From contig NZ_JAIKTS010000003.1 in assembly GCF_023556335.1 (NCBI RefSeq), positions 187,670-251,669 on the forward strand: DNA of 64,000 nt, read 5' to 3'. Positions 1 through 7,956 of this stretch are shown here, in pieces; position 1 is the first letter of the stretch, and each line of letters starts with the position of its first letter. Under the pieces are notes generated by a model that was not told the origin of the DNA, made no database searches, and was given only the letters and a program-made list of their open reading frames with translations. The DNA comes from Stenotrophomonas mori (GTDB lineage Bacteria > Pseudomonadota > Gammaproteobacteria > Xanthomonadales > Xanthomonadaceae). A program made the position numbers and the translations under genes.

Positions 1-2
1 AC

Positions 3-995
3 CCGGCCACGCTGTGTGCCTACGCCTTCGTGCTGGGGGACGCCACCCGCCGCGCCACCGCACGGCTGCAGGCCAACTCCGGCTACCGCTTTTCCGCGCT
101 GCAGCTGGGCTGGATCGGATTCGGCCCGCGCGGAGCGCAGGCGCAGGGCTGGCAGCGGTTCCGCAGCTTCGGGCGCGGCTATGCCCCGGCCGGCGGCAAC
201 ACCGCGGCGATCGAGGCCTTCTACAGCGGGTGGGTGCGTTCCGAATGCGGCGTGGGGCGCCAGGTGGCGCAGCTGGCGACCCAGCGCGAACTGTACGGCG
301 AGGCCGGCTTCGACCGCGAATTCACGGCGGGCGAGCTGTCGATCGGCACCTTCCTCACCCTGCACGACACGCCGAGCATCCTGCTGGGCAGCAACGCCGG
401 CGAGTTGTTCGCCGACGGCAAGGCGGTGCGGACCTCCCGGCTGGGCCGCCAGGCCTTCGTCGGCGTGCCCGGTTTCATCGTCCATGTGTTCGACAAGCAC
501 TATCTGGACGACATCAACAACCAGGCCGAGAACTTCGTGATCACCGAGGTGAGCGCGGAAGCGGCCGATGCCCTCGCGCGGCACGGCGGGCTGGAACACT
601 ACGATGCGCTCAACCGGCGCCTGTGGGCGTTGTCGCGGCAGTTCCCGGGCAGTGGCCGGCGGCGTTTCGAGCGCTTGCTGTATGCGCGCGATCCGGCGCT
701 GCGCGCGGCGGTGCCGGAGGCGCAGCGGCCGTTGCTGGCGCAGATGGACGCCGTGCTCGCCGACCCGGTCTACACCGGGGTGCATGTGTATGTGCACCCC
801 AAGGGCGTGCGTCCGCTGGGCTACCACATCGCGCGCCTGCTGGACCGCAATCCGCGCACCCCCTACAGCATCGAGCTGGGGCTGCACAATCTGCACACGA
901 CGCTGTTCAGGCGCTGGCTGCGGGCGCAGCTGCGCGACTGCACCGCGTCCACCTCCTTCATCCAACCACGAGGCAACGTATGGAACTGGGCATGA
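3..995 (+). CDS. Unknown protein, 3' part (start lies upstream of the window)
   Basis: An open frame runs in from the left edge and ends at a TGA at 993-995, giving about 330 visible residues. Reading is continuous upstream of the GTG at 30, so the true start is probably outside the window. I do not recognise the family. The visible part has no obvious membrane segment or catalytic signature; near its C-terminus it has a conserved-looking stretch (YVHPKGVRPLGYHIARLL) and it ends in a region rich in Arg and Leu. Its last 16 bases overlap the start of the 6-phosphogluconate dehydrogenase gene, so the two are probably co-transcribed and translationally coupled. Codon use matches the neighbouring genes. 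No function is proposed. Confidence 0.6.
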   Translation, partial: PATLCAYAFVLGDATRRATARLQANSGYRFSALQLGWIGFGPRGAQAQGWQRFRSFGRGYAPAGGNTAAIEAFYSGWVRSECGVGRQVAQLATQRELYGEAGFDREFTAGELSIGTFLTLHDTPSILLGSNAGELFADGKAVRTSRLGRQAFVGVPGFIVHVFDKHYLDDINNQAENFVITEVSAEAADALARHGGLEHYDALNRRLWALSRQFPGSGRRRFERLLYARDPALRAAVPEAQRPLLAQMDAVLADPVYTGVHVYVHPKGVRPLGYHIARLLDRNPRTPYSIELGLHNLHTTLFRRWLRAQLRDCTASTSFIQPRGNVWNWA

Positions 996-1894
996 TCGGA
1001 CTGGGGCGGATGGGCGCCAACATGGCGCAGCGTCTGCAGCGCGGCGGCCTGGAGGTGACCGGATTCGATCCGGGCGCGGAGGCCCGCGCGCGCCTGGCCG
1101 CAGCCGGTGGCGCCACCGCCGACAGCCTGGAGGCGCTGGTGCAGGCGCTGCCGTCGCCGCGGGTACTGTGGCTGATGGTGCCGGCCGAAGCGGTCGACCC
1201 GGTGCTCGAACAGCTGCTGCCGCTGCTCGCGCCGGGCGACCTGGTCGTGGACGGCGGCAACTCCTGGTACCGCCACGCGGCACGGCGCGCACAGCGCTGC
1301 GGGCAGGCCCGGGTGGCGTTCGTCGACTGCGGCACCAGCGGCGGGGTCTGGGGCCTGGAGGAAGGCTATTGCCTGATGCTGGGCGGCGAGGCGGCGGCGT
1401 TGGCGCGGCTGCGGCCGGCGCTGCAGGCGCTGGCGCCGGCGGCCGACCGCGGCTGGGCGCACGTGGGCCCGGTGGGGGCGGGGCATTTCTGCAAGATGGT
1501 CCACAACGGCATCGAGTACGGCATGATGCAGGCCTACGCGGAAGGCTTCGCACTGATGCAGAAAAAGCAGGAATTCGAGCTGGACCTGGCACAGGTGGCC
1601 GAGGTGTGGCGGCACGGCAGCGTGGTCCGTTCCTGGCTGCTGGACCTCAGCGCCGAGGCGCTGCAGCGCAATCCGGGCCTGGAGGGCATCGCCCCCTATG
1701 TGCAGGATTCGGGCGAAGGGCGCTGGACGGTCAACGAAGCGATCGAGCTGGAGGTGTCGGCGCCGGTGATCACGCTCTCGCTGCTGGAGCGGCTGCGCTC
1801 GCGCGAGTCCAACTCGTTCGCCGACCGGCTGTTGGCGCAGATGCGCAGCGGCTTCGGCGGGCATGCGGTCAAGGCGGCCAACGATGGCCCGTGA
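980..1894 (+). CDS. gnd: 6-phosphogluconate dehydrogenase, decarboxylating, short form
   Basis: This cytosolic enzyme oxidises and decarboxylates 6-phosphogluconate to ribulose-5-phosphate in the pentose phosphate pathway. The 304-residue product opens with the dinucleotide-binding motif GLGRMGANMAQRL (about residues 7-19) and has the family substrate/active-site signature GHFCKMVHNGIEYG near residues 166-179. At about 300 residues it is the short GndA/YqeC-like form, which lacks the C-terminal extension of the 470-residue NADP enzyme; relatives of this form are often NAD-dependent, so cofactor choice is inference. The ATG at 980 was chosen because the glycine-rich motif must lie at the N-terminus. 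The gene overlaps the upstream frame by 16 bases, and its stop overlaps the next gene's start region. Confidence 0.93.
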   Translation: MELGMIGLGRMGANMAQRLQRGGLEVTGFDPGAEARARLAAAGGATADSLEALVQALPSPRVLWLMVPAEAVDPVLEQLLPLLAPGDLVVDGGNSWYRHAARRAQRCGQARVAFVDCGTSGGVWGLEEGYCLMLGGEAAALARLRPALQALAPAADRGWAHVGPVGAGHFCKMVHNGIEYGMMQAYAEGFALMQKKQEFELDLAQVAEVWRHGSVVRSWLLDLSAEALQRNPGLEGIAPYVQDSGEGRWTVNEAIELEVSAPVITLSLLERLRSRESNSFADRLLAQMRSGFGGHAVKAANDGP

Positions 1895-2279
1895 CGGAAT
1901 GCCGGGCCGGAGGGCGGCGGGGCGGCGAGCGCCCTGGCCGCAGCTGGGCGGCGTACTGCTGGCGCTCGCGCTGCCGCTGGGCGCGGTGGCCTTGCCGCCG
2001 GCGCCTCCGCTGCCGCCCCTGCCGCCCCTGCCGGCGGCGCCGCGCGAGGTCAGCGATGCCTGGATCAGCACCCGGCTGCGTGCGGCGCTGGTGCCCCTGC
2101 AGCGCCGCGGGGCCGCACAGGTCGAGGTGAACACCCTGGACGGCCGGGTGGTGCTGGACGGGCGGGTCGACAACGCCCTCACCCTGGAGCAGGTGACCGC
2201 GCTCGCCGGCGGCCTCAGGGGCGTGGTCGAGGTGGATGCCGGCGCGCTGCAGGTCGGGCTGGTCCCGGGAGCGCCCTGA
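1884..2279 (+). CDS. Exported BON-domain protein
   Basis: A 131-residue protein with a basic N-terminus and a hydrophobic export segment (LGGVLLALALPLGAVALP, about residues 22-39). A Pro-Leu repeat follows (PPLPPLPPLPAAP), and then one BON-like domain (about residues 57-125) with the characteristic pattern VNTLDGRVVLDGRV. BON domains bind phospholipid or other periplasmic ligands in proteins such as OsmY, so a periplasmic or membrane-associated role is inferred. The ATG at 1884 overlaps the end of gnd by 11 bases; an in-frame ATG at 1863 would add seven residues ahead of the basic segment and is less likely. It is probably co-transcribed with gnd. Confidence 0.7.
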   Translation: MARDGMPGRRAAGRRAPWPQLGGVLLALALPLGAVALPPAPPLPPLPPLPAAPREVSDAWISTRLRAALVPLQRRGAAQVEVNTLDGRVVLDGRVDNALTLEQVTALAGGLRGVVEVDAGALQVGLVPGAP

Positions 2280-2379
2280 CCGTGGCGATGGGGCAGGCTG
2301 GCGTCGGGGCGATCGGCCCGGGGGCGCAATGGACGGCCGGAGGCGGCCATGGGGGGCACACGATGAACGGGGAAGGGGA

Positions 2380-4191
2380 ATGAGGGTTCGATTCACCGAC
2401 GATGCGCGCGACCGCTGGCGGTTCGCCGGCCTCGGGCTGGCCGCGCTGCTGATCGTCACGGTACCGTCGCTGCTGCTGCTGCGGCTCTCCCACGAGAGCG
2501 TCAATGCCGCCAACTGGGTCGCGCACACCCAGGCGGTGAGCGCGCGGCTGTACATCCTGCAGGCCGATATCCGCGATGTGGAATCGGCCGCACTGACCCT
2601 TTCCAAGGGGGTCGAATCCGAGGCCCTGCAGCAGCGGCTGCAGCGCGCCGACGATATCAGCGACACCCTGCAGGAGCTGTCCCGGCTGGTCAGCGACAGC
2701 CCGGCGCAACTGCTCCGGATCGGACGCATGTCGTCGATGCTGGAGCGGCGCATGGCGCTCGCCAAGCAGATCGCCAGCAGCGCCGAATCGCCGCGCCAGC
2801 GCGAGCTGATCAACGAGATGGCCTTCGGCTATCCGGTCCGCGAGATCGCGATGGAGCTGCAGCGCGACGAGAACGAGCTGCTGGTGCAGCGGGTGGCCGC
2901 GGCGGTGCGCCAGCAGCGCCTGTCGACGGTGGTCACCTGGGCGACGATGGCCGCGCAGCTGTTGCTGCTGGGGCTGGTGCTGTGGTTGCTGAAACGGCAG
3001 ATGGGCCACCGTACCCGTGCCGAGCGCAGCATGCTGCAGGCCAGCGCCCGGGCCAGCTCGGTGCTGCAGACGGTGCGCGAGCCGATCGTGCTGCTGGACG
3101 GCGAGCAGCGCATCGTGCTGCACAACGCCGCGTTCACCGAGCTCTACAGCGAGGACGGTGCCGACGACGACGTCAACGGCCGGCTGCTGCACACCGTCGG
3201 CGACGGGGCCTGGGCCGATGGGATGGTGCGCCAGCGTCTGGCCGACGTGCTGCTGCGCGGCCGCGAACTGTGGGACTACGAGCACGAGCAGCGCGGCGCC
3301 GACGGCCGGGTGCGCTTCATGCTGATCAACGCCCGGCGCATGCCGCTGCCCGATACCGAGGACGAGGTGGTGCTGATGACGGTCAGCGACGTCACCCTGC
3401 AGCGGGCGGTGCAGTTGCGGGTGGAGGAGCTCAACCGCCAGCTCGAGGGCAAGGTCGCGCAGATGGAGGAAGTGAACAGCGAGCTGGAGGCGTTCAGCTA
3501 TTCGGTGTCGCACGACCTGCGCGCGCCACTGCGGCACGTGGCGGGCTTCTCCGACAAGCTGGCGCGGCACCTGGGCGAGGACGCCGACGACAAGGCCCAG
3601 CATTACCTCAAGGTCATCGGCGATGCCGCCCAGCGCATGGCCGCGCTGATCGACGACCTGCTGGTCTACTCCCGGCTCGGGCGCGGTGCCATGCGCATGC
3701 AGGCGGTGGACATGCAGTCGCTGGTGGCGGACACCCGCGCGATGCTCGACTCCAACCTGCGCACCGAGAGCGAGGCGGACAGCGACGCACGCAGCGTGCA
3801 ATGGAACATCGGCCCGCTGCCGGTGATGGTCGCCGACGAGAACATGATGCGGCAGGTGTGGCTGAACCTGCTCGGCAATGCGGTCAAGTACACCGCCGGC
3901 CGCGAGCACGCGGTGATCGACGTGTCCGCGCAGCAGCTGCCCGACGGCAGCCAGCAGTTCACAGTGTGTGACAACGGTGCTGGCTTCGACATGCAGTACG
4001 CAGGCAAGCTGTTCGGCGTGTTCCAGCGGTTGCACAAGGCCAGCGATTACCCGGGGACGGGCATCGGCCTGGCCAGCGTACGCCGGGTGCTCACCCGCCA
4101 CGGCGGGCGCATCTGGGCCGAAGCGCAGCTGGGCCAGGGCGCGACCTTCCATTTCGTTCTTCCCCCCTCCGCGCCCGACGCGCACAGCTGA
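2380..4191 (+). CDS. Membrane sensor histidine kinase with PAS domain
   Basis: A 603-residue inner-membrane kinase. It has a transmembrane segment at about 15-35, a helical extracytoplasmic region of about 150 residues resembling CHASE3, a second transmembrane segment at about 186-205, and a PAS domain around 228-340. A coiled coil (345-372) leads into the HisKA H-box SYSVSHDLRAPLRHV with phospho-acceptor H378. The ATPase domain has an N-box (LNLLGNAVKY), a G1 box (DNGAGF) and a G2 box (GTGIGLASVRRV). The ATG at 2380 was chosen because a purine-rich GGAAGGGGA lies just before it; in-frame starts further upstream would add 48 low-complexity residues. A single-domain response regulator begins 12 bases downstream, and the two are very likely partners. 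The signal sensed cannot be read from the sequence. Confidence 0.88.
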   Translation: MRVRFTDDARDRWRFAGLGLAALLIVTVPSLLLLRLSHESVNAANWVAHTQAVSARLYILQADIRDVESAALTLSKGVESEALQQRLQRADDISDTLQELSRLVSDSPAQLLRIGRMSSMLERRMALAKQIASSAESPRQRELINEMAFGYPVREIAMELQRDENELLVQRVAAAVRQQRLSTVVTWATMAAQLLLLGLVLWLLKRQMGHRTRAERSMLQASARASSVLQTVREPIVLLDGEQRIVLHNAAFTELYSEDGADDDVNGRLLHTVGDGAWADGMVRQRLADVLLRGRELWDYEHEQRGADGRVRFMLINARRMPLPDTEDEVVLMTVSDVTLQRAVQLRVEELNRQLEGKVAQMEEVNSELEAFSYSVSHDLRAPLRHVAGFSDKLARHLGEDADDKAQHYLKVIGDAAQRMAALIDDLLVYSRLGRGAMRMQAVDMQSLVADTRAMLDSNLRTESEADSDARSVQWNIGPLPVMVADENMMRQVWLNLLGNAVKYTAGREHAVIDVSAQQLPDGSQQFTVCDNGAGFDMQYAGKLFGVFQRLHKASDYPGTGIGLASVRRVLTRHGGRIWAEAQLGQGATFHFVLPPSAPDAHS

Positions 4192-4203
4192 GGTCCACCC
4201 CGC

Positions 4204-4644
4204 ATGAATCCGCTCCGTACCATCCTCATTGCCGAAGACAGTCCCGCCGATGCCGAGATGGCGATCGACGCGCTGCGCGACGCGCGCCTGGCCAATCCCA
4301 TCGTGCATGTCGAGGACGGCGTGGAGGCACTGGACTTCCTGCTGCGGCGCGGCGCCTGGTCCGACCGCGAGGAAGGGCTGCCGGCGGTGCTGCTGCTGGA
4401 CATCAAGATGCCGCGCATGGACGGCCTGGAGGTGCTGCAGCGGATCCGCGCCGAGGAGGACCTCAAGCGCCTGCCGGTGGTGATCCTGTCGTCCTCGCGC
4501 GAGGAAAGCGACCTGGCCCGCAGCTGGGACCTGGGCGTGAACGCCTACGTGGTCAAGCCGGTGGACGTCGACCAGTTCTTCAATGCGGTCAAGACGCTCG
4601 GGACCTTCTGGGCGGTCATCAACCAGGCCCCCGAGCTGGAGTAA
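4204..4644 (+). CDS. Single-domain response regulator (Rcp1-like)
   Basis: A 146-residue receiver domain with no output domain. It has the acidic pair ED at 11-12, phospho-acceptor D66 (VLLLDIKMP), a switch serine in VVILSSS (about 95-97) and the conserved lysine K118 (YVVKPVD). The spacing around D66, with an extended loop DFLLRRG before it, is typical of Rcp1-type regulators that work with phytochrome-like or PAS kinases. It lies 12 bases after the kinase gene and 6 bases before a hybrid kinase, so it probably shuttles phosphate between the two or signals by protein-protein contact. No DNA-binding region is present. Confidence 0.88.
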   Translation: MNPLRTILIAEDSPADAEMAIDALRDARLANPIVHVEDGVEALDFLLRRGAWSDREEGLPAVLLLDIKMPRMDGLEVLQRIRAEEDLKRLPVVILSSSREESDLARSWDLGVNAYVVKPVDVDQFFNAVKTLGTFWAVINQAPELE

Positions 4645-4650
4645 GCCGTC

Positions 4651-6174
4651 ATGCCCAACAAGGGAACCCCGTTGGGCCCGCTGCGCATCCTGCTGGTCGA
4701 GGATTCGGCCGAGGATGCGGAACTGCTGTGCGACCAGGTGCTCGATGCCGGCCTGGAGGCCGGTTTCGAGCGGGTCGACAACGAAGAGGCGATGCGCGCG
4801 CTGCTGGCGCGCTGGACGCCGGACATCGTGCTGTCCGACCTGAGCATGCCGGGGTTCTCCGGCTACCAGGCGCTGCGCATCCTGCGCGAACTGCATCCGC
4901 TGGTGCCCTTCATCTTCGTGTCCGGGACGATGGGCGAGGAGACCGCGGTGCAGGCCCTGCACGAAGGCGCCAACGACTACATCATCAAGCACCAGCCGGC
5001 GCGGCTGCCGTCGGCGGTGGCGCGCGCCATCCGCGAGGCGCGGCGCGAGATGGAACGGTTGCGGGTCGAGGACGAGCTGATGCGCGCCCAGCGGCTGGAG
5101 AGCCTGGCGCTGCTGGCCGCCGGCCTGAGCCATGACCTGCGCAACATCCTGCAGCCGCTGCTGATCGTCCCGGACCTGATCCGCGACCGCAGCGAGGACC
5201 CCAAGGTGGTGCGGCTGGCCGATGTGATCGCCGAGTGCGGGCGCCGCGGCCACGAGATGGTCGAGTCCATGCTGTCCTTCGTGCGCGGCTCGCGCCTGCC
5301 CAGCGAACGCATCGTCCTGCACCGGCTGTTCCAGGCCGTGGGCATGCTGCTCAAGAGCAGCCTGCCGGGCAATGTCGACCTGCACCTGGAGGTGCGCGAC
5401 GACCGGCTGGCGGTGGAGGGCAACTACACCGAACTGCAGCAGGTGCTGCTGAACCTCGCGCTCAACGCGATCCAGGCCATGCCCGAGGGCGGCTGCCTGA
5501 CCCTGCTGGCCGAGCGCGAGCCGGCCACCGGGGGCGAGCGCCTGCGGATCAGCGTGCAGGACCAGGGCACGGGCATGGACGAGGCGACCGTGGCGCGGCT
5601 GTTCAGCCCGTTCTTCACCACCAAGGCCAACGGCACCGGCCTGGGGCTGATGTCGTGCAAGCGCATCGTCGAGAGCCTGGGCGGACAGATCACGGTGCGC
5701 AGCCGCCTGCGCGAGGGCACCCGTTTCGACCTGCTGCTGCCGCTGCCGGCGGCGGTGGCACCGGCGCCGCGCGATGGCGCCATGCCGGTGCTCCCGGCCG
5801 GACGCGGCCAGCCGATCCTGATCGTGGACGACGAGGCCACGCGCCTGTCGCTGCTCGGCAACGCCCTGGCCAGCCAGGGCTACCGCGTGCGGCTGGCGGC
5901 CGACGGCGCGGCGGCGATGCGCCACCTGCAGGAGGCCGGGATGCCGGAGGTGGTGCTGGTGGACAGCGGCATCACCCTGCTGTCGGCGGGCCAGCTGCTC
6001 TCGGAGATGCAGGCCATGGGGTATGGCGGCCCGGCGATCGTGCTCGAGGAAAAGGACAACGAGGCCTTCGCCGACGGCCTGGCGCCCTCGGGAATCAGCG
6101 TGCATGTCCTGCCGCGGCCGCTGGAGATGCAGCGCGTGTTCCGCGCCGTGGCCGACGCGCTCGGCAGCCATTGA
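4651..6174 (+). CDS. Hybrid histidine kinase, receiver - kinase - degenerate receiver
   Basis: A 507-residue soluble protein with three parts. The N-terminal receiver (10-130) has phospho-acceptor D63 and lysine K113. The HisKA/ATPase core has the H-box LSHDLRN with H161, the N-box LLNLALNAIQAMPEGG, a G1 box (DQGTGMD) and a G2 box (GTGLGLMSCKRI). The C-terminal receiver-like domain (385-507) keeps the acidic residues (VDDE, 392-395) and an Asp in VVLVDSG (438), but the invariant lysine is Arg (LPRPLE, about 489) and the switch Thr/Ser is replaced in VLEEKD. That last domain may therefore be a pseudo-receiver. There are no membrane segments, so input probably comes from the upstream kinase/regulator pair. 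Confidence 0.87.
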   Translation: MPNKGTPLGPLRILLVEDSAEDAELLCDQVLDAGLEAGFERVDNEEAMRALLARWTPDIVLSDLSMPGFSGYQALRILRELHPLVPFIFVSGTMGEETAVQALHEGANDYIIKHQPARLPSAVARAIREARREMERLRVEDELMRAQRLESLALLAAGLSHDLRNILQPLLIVPDLIRDRSEDPKVVRLADVIAECGRRGHEMVESMLSFVRGSRLPSERIVLHRLFQAVGMLLKSSLPGNVDLHLEVRDDRLAVEGNYTELQQVLLNLALNAIQAMPEGGCLTLLAEREPATGGERLRISVQDQGTGMDEATVARLFSPFFTTKANGTGLGLMSCKRIVESLGGQITVRSRLREGTRFDLLLPLPAAVAPAPRDGAMPVLPAGRGQPILIVDDEATRLSLLGNALASQGYRVRLAADGAAAMRHLQEAGMPEVVLVDSGITLLSAGQLLSEMQAMGYGGPAIVLEEKDNEAFADGLAPSGISVHVLPRPLEMQRVFRAVADALGSH

Positions 6175-6277
6175 CGCCGGCCCGGCGCGGACCGCGGGGT
6201 CCGTGCGGCCGGCCGCTGCACTATCATGTGCGCCCGATTCCCGCGCGTGGCGGCCTGCCACGACGAGCCGACCTCCG

Positions 6278-6781
6278 ATGACGACCGTGCTATTGAGCCT
6301 GGGCAGCAACGTGCGCCCGCACCACCATCTGCAGGCGGCGGTGGAGGTGCTGCGCGCACGTTTCGGGACGCTCGTGGTGTCCCCGGCCTACCGCACGCCG
6401 GCGGTCGGGTTCGAGGGCCCGGACTTCCTCAACAACGCGGTCCTGCTGGAGACCGACCTGCCGCTGCCGGTGCTGGACGCCTGGCTGCACGCGGTGGAGG
6501 ACGCCCATGGCCGCGACCGCAGCGGCCCGCGTTTCAGCGACCGTACCCTGGACATCGACGTGGTGTATTACGGCGACCTGGTGGTCGAAGGGCCGGGCCA
6601 CCTGCGCATTCCGCGGCCCGAACTCAAGCATGCCTTCGTGCTCAAGCCCCTGGCCGATATCGCCCCGGACTTCATCGACCCGGTCCGCGGCCTCAGCCTG
6701 CGGCAGCTGTGGGACGCGCATCCCCAGCACGGCGACGCATTCGACACCGTCGACCTGGCCGCCCCCGGACCGTCGCTGTAG
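6278..6781 (+). CDS. folK: 2-amino-4-hydroxy-6-hydroxymethyldihydropteridine pyrophosphokinase
   Basis: The 167-residue enzyme transfers pyrophosphate from ATP to the pterin precursor in folate synthesis. Diagnostic features are the N-terminus MTTVLLSLGSN and the HPPK signature around DRSGPRFSDRTLDIDV, which holds the two metal-binding Asp residues (LDID). Length is normal for the family. No strong ribosome-binding site is visible before the ATG at 6278. Its TAG stop (6779-6781) lies inside the GTAG head of the first unit of a palindromic repeat array. A second pterin enzyme, the FolM-like reductase, lies just beyond that array on the other strand. Confidence 0.95.
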   Translation: MTTVLLSLGSNVRPHHHLQAAVEVLRARFGTLVVSPAYRTPAVGFEGPDFLNNAVLLETDLPLPVLDAWLHAVEDAHGRDRSGPRFSDRTLDIDVVYYGDLVVEGPGHLRIPRPELKHAFVLKPLADIAPDFIDPVRGLSLRQLWDAHPQHGDAFDTVDLAAPGPSL

Positions 6782-7160
6782 AGCGGGGCCGCCGCCCCAT
6801 GAAGCCCGCCGGGCATGGCCCGGCGCCACAGGCGGCTTCCCGCATCCGTTGTAGAGCGGGGCAATGCCCCGCGGGCGCCGTCCCATGAAACCCGCCGGGC
6901 ATGGCCCGGCGCTACAGGCGGCTGTCCGCATCCGTTGTAGAGCGGGGCCGTGCCCCGCGCGCGCCGTCCCATGAAACCCCGCCGGGCATGGCCCGGCGCT
7001 ACAGGCGGCTGTCCGCATCCGTTGTAGAGCGGGGCCGTGCCCCGCGCGCGCCGTCCCATGAAACCCCGCCGGGCATGGCCCGGCGCCACAGGCGGCTATC
7101 CGCATCCGTTGTAGAGCGGGGCCGTGCCCCGCTGGCGCGGTCCCATGAAACCCCGCCAGC
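6777..7160. repeat. Array of five GTAG-headed palindromic (REP/SMAG-like) repeats
   Basis: Five units begin with TGTAGAGCGGGG at 6777, 6850, 6936, 7023 and 7110, so the spacing is 73, 86, 87 and 87 bases; the last unit is truncated. Each full unit carries two hairpins. The first is GCGGGGC-CGT-GCCCCGC next to the GTAG head. The second is GCCGGGC-ATG-GCCCGGC followed by GCTAC, which is an inverted GTAG head. This is the head-to-head arrangement of REP elements seen in Stenotrophomonas (GTAG/SMAG repeats). It fills the whole gap between the convergent folK and folM genes. No REP-associated transposase is present in the window. The hairpins may also act as a bidirectional terminator and RNA-protecting structure. 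Confidence 0.85.
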
Positions 7161-7164
7161 TTGC

Positions 7165-7902
7165 TCAGGTCAGGGTCCGTCCGCCATCCAGGCGCAGTGT
7201 CTGGCCGGTGATGTAGCCGGCGTCGTCGAGCAGCCAGCGCACCGCCGCGGCGATCTCGTGGGGGGTGCCGATGCGGGCCATCGGCGTGCGGGCCATCAGG
7301 ACCTGCTTGGCCTGTTCGCTCTTGCCCTGTTCCGGCCACAGGATCGCGCCGGGCGCCACGGCGTTCACGCGCACGTGCGGGGCGAGCTCCAGCGCCAGTG
7401 CACGGGTCACCATCTCCAGTGCGGCCTTGGCCGCGGAATACGCCGGGTGGTCGCGCAGTGGCTGGCTGGCGTGCAGGTCGGTCAGGTTGACGATGGCGCC
7501 GCGCTGGCGGTGCAGGTGCGGGGCGGCGGCCTGGGCGAGCAGGAACGGTGCGCGCGCGTTGACCGCGAACAGCGCATCCCATTGCGCGGCCTCGACCGTC
7601 CCCAGGGGAGTGGGGAAGAAGTTGGATGCGTTGTTGACCAGGGCGTCGAGGCGGCCGAAATGCGCCACCGCCTGTTCCACCAGGTCGGGCAGCGCCTGCG
7701 GGTCGTCAAGGTCGGCCTGCAGCGCCAGCACGCTGCCCGGACGTTCGCTTTCCAGGTCGAAGGCCAGGGCCTGCAGCTCCTCGCCGGAACGGTGCGCATG
7801 CAGCGCCAGGCGGTAGCCGTGGGCATGCAGGTGGCGGGCGATGGCCGCGCCGATGCGGCGCGCGCTTCCGGTGACCAGGGCGACCCGTTGGGGATCCGTC
7901 AT
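7165..7902 (-). CDS. folM: Pteridine reductase (short-chain dehydrogenase, FolM-like)
   Basis: A 245-residue NADPH-dependent short-chain dehydrogenase. The cofactor motif TGSARRIG (11-18) carries the Arg typical of pteridine reductases instead of the usual TGxxxGxG pattern. The NNASNFFPTP segment (90-99) and the catalytic pair Y155/K159 (YSAAK) complete the signature. It probably reduces dihydropterins or dihydrofolate in folate metabolism, in keeping with the nearby folK. The start codon ATG reads at 7902-7900, and only 54 bases separate it from the divergent methyltransferase gene, so the two promoters must lie close together. Generic SDR activity on another carbonyl substrate cannot be excluded. 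Confidence 0.85.
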   Translation of the reverse strand: MTDPQRVALVTGSARRIGAAIARHLHAHGYRLALHAHRSGEELQALAFDLESERPGSVLALQADLDDPQALPDLVEQAVAHFGRLDALVNNASNFFPTPLGTVEAAQWDALFAVNARAPFLLAQAAAPHLHRQRGAIVNLTDLHASQPLRDHPAYSAAKAALEMVTRALALELAPHVRVNAVAPGAILWPEQGKSEQAKQVLMARTPMARIGTPHEIAAAVRWLLDDAGYITGQTLRLDGGRTLT

Positions 7903-7956
7903 CTGCGTTTTCCTCGCTCGGCTATCCTGTGCATTGTCCCCGCAAACCGCCGCTCC

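Noticed and set aside
1863..1883. Upstream ATG as start of the BON-domain gene
   Set aside because: It would add seven residues before the signal sequence and deepen the overlap with gnd. The ATG at 1884 at the gnd stop is the more natural coupled start.
2215..6309. A very long open frame on the minus strand (over 1,300 codons) opposite the two-component genes
   Set aside because: It mirrors the codon structure of the plus-strand kinases, is dominated by Gln, His, Arg and Ala, and has no recognisable domain. Such shadows are usual at about 70% GC.
6777..7160. Possible CRISPR array, because of regular spacing
   Set aside because: The units are contiguous palindromic repeats with no variable spacers, and no cas gene is nearby.
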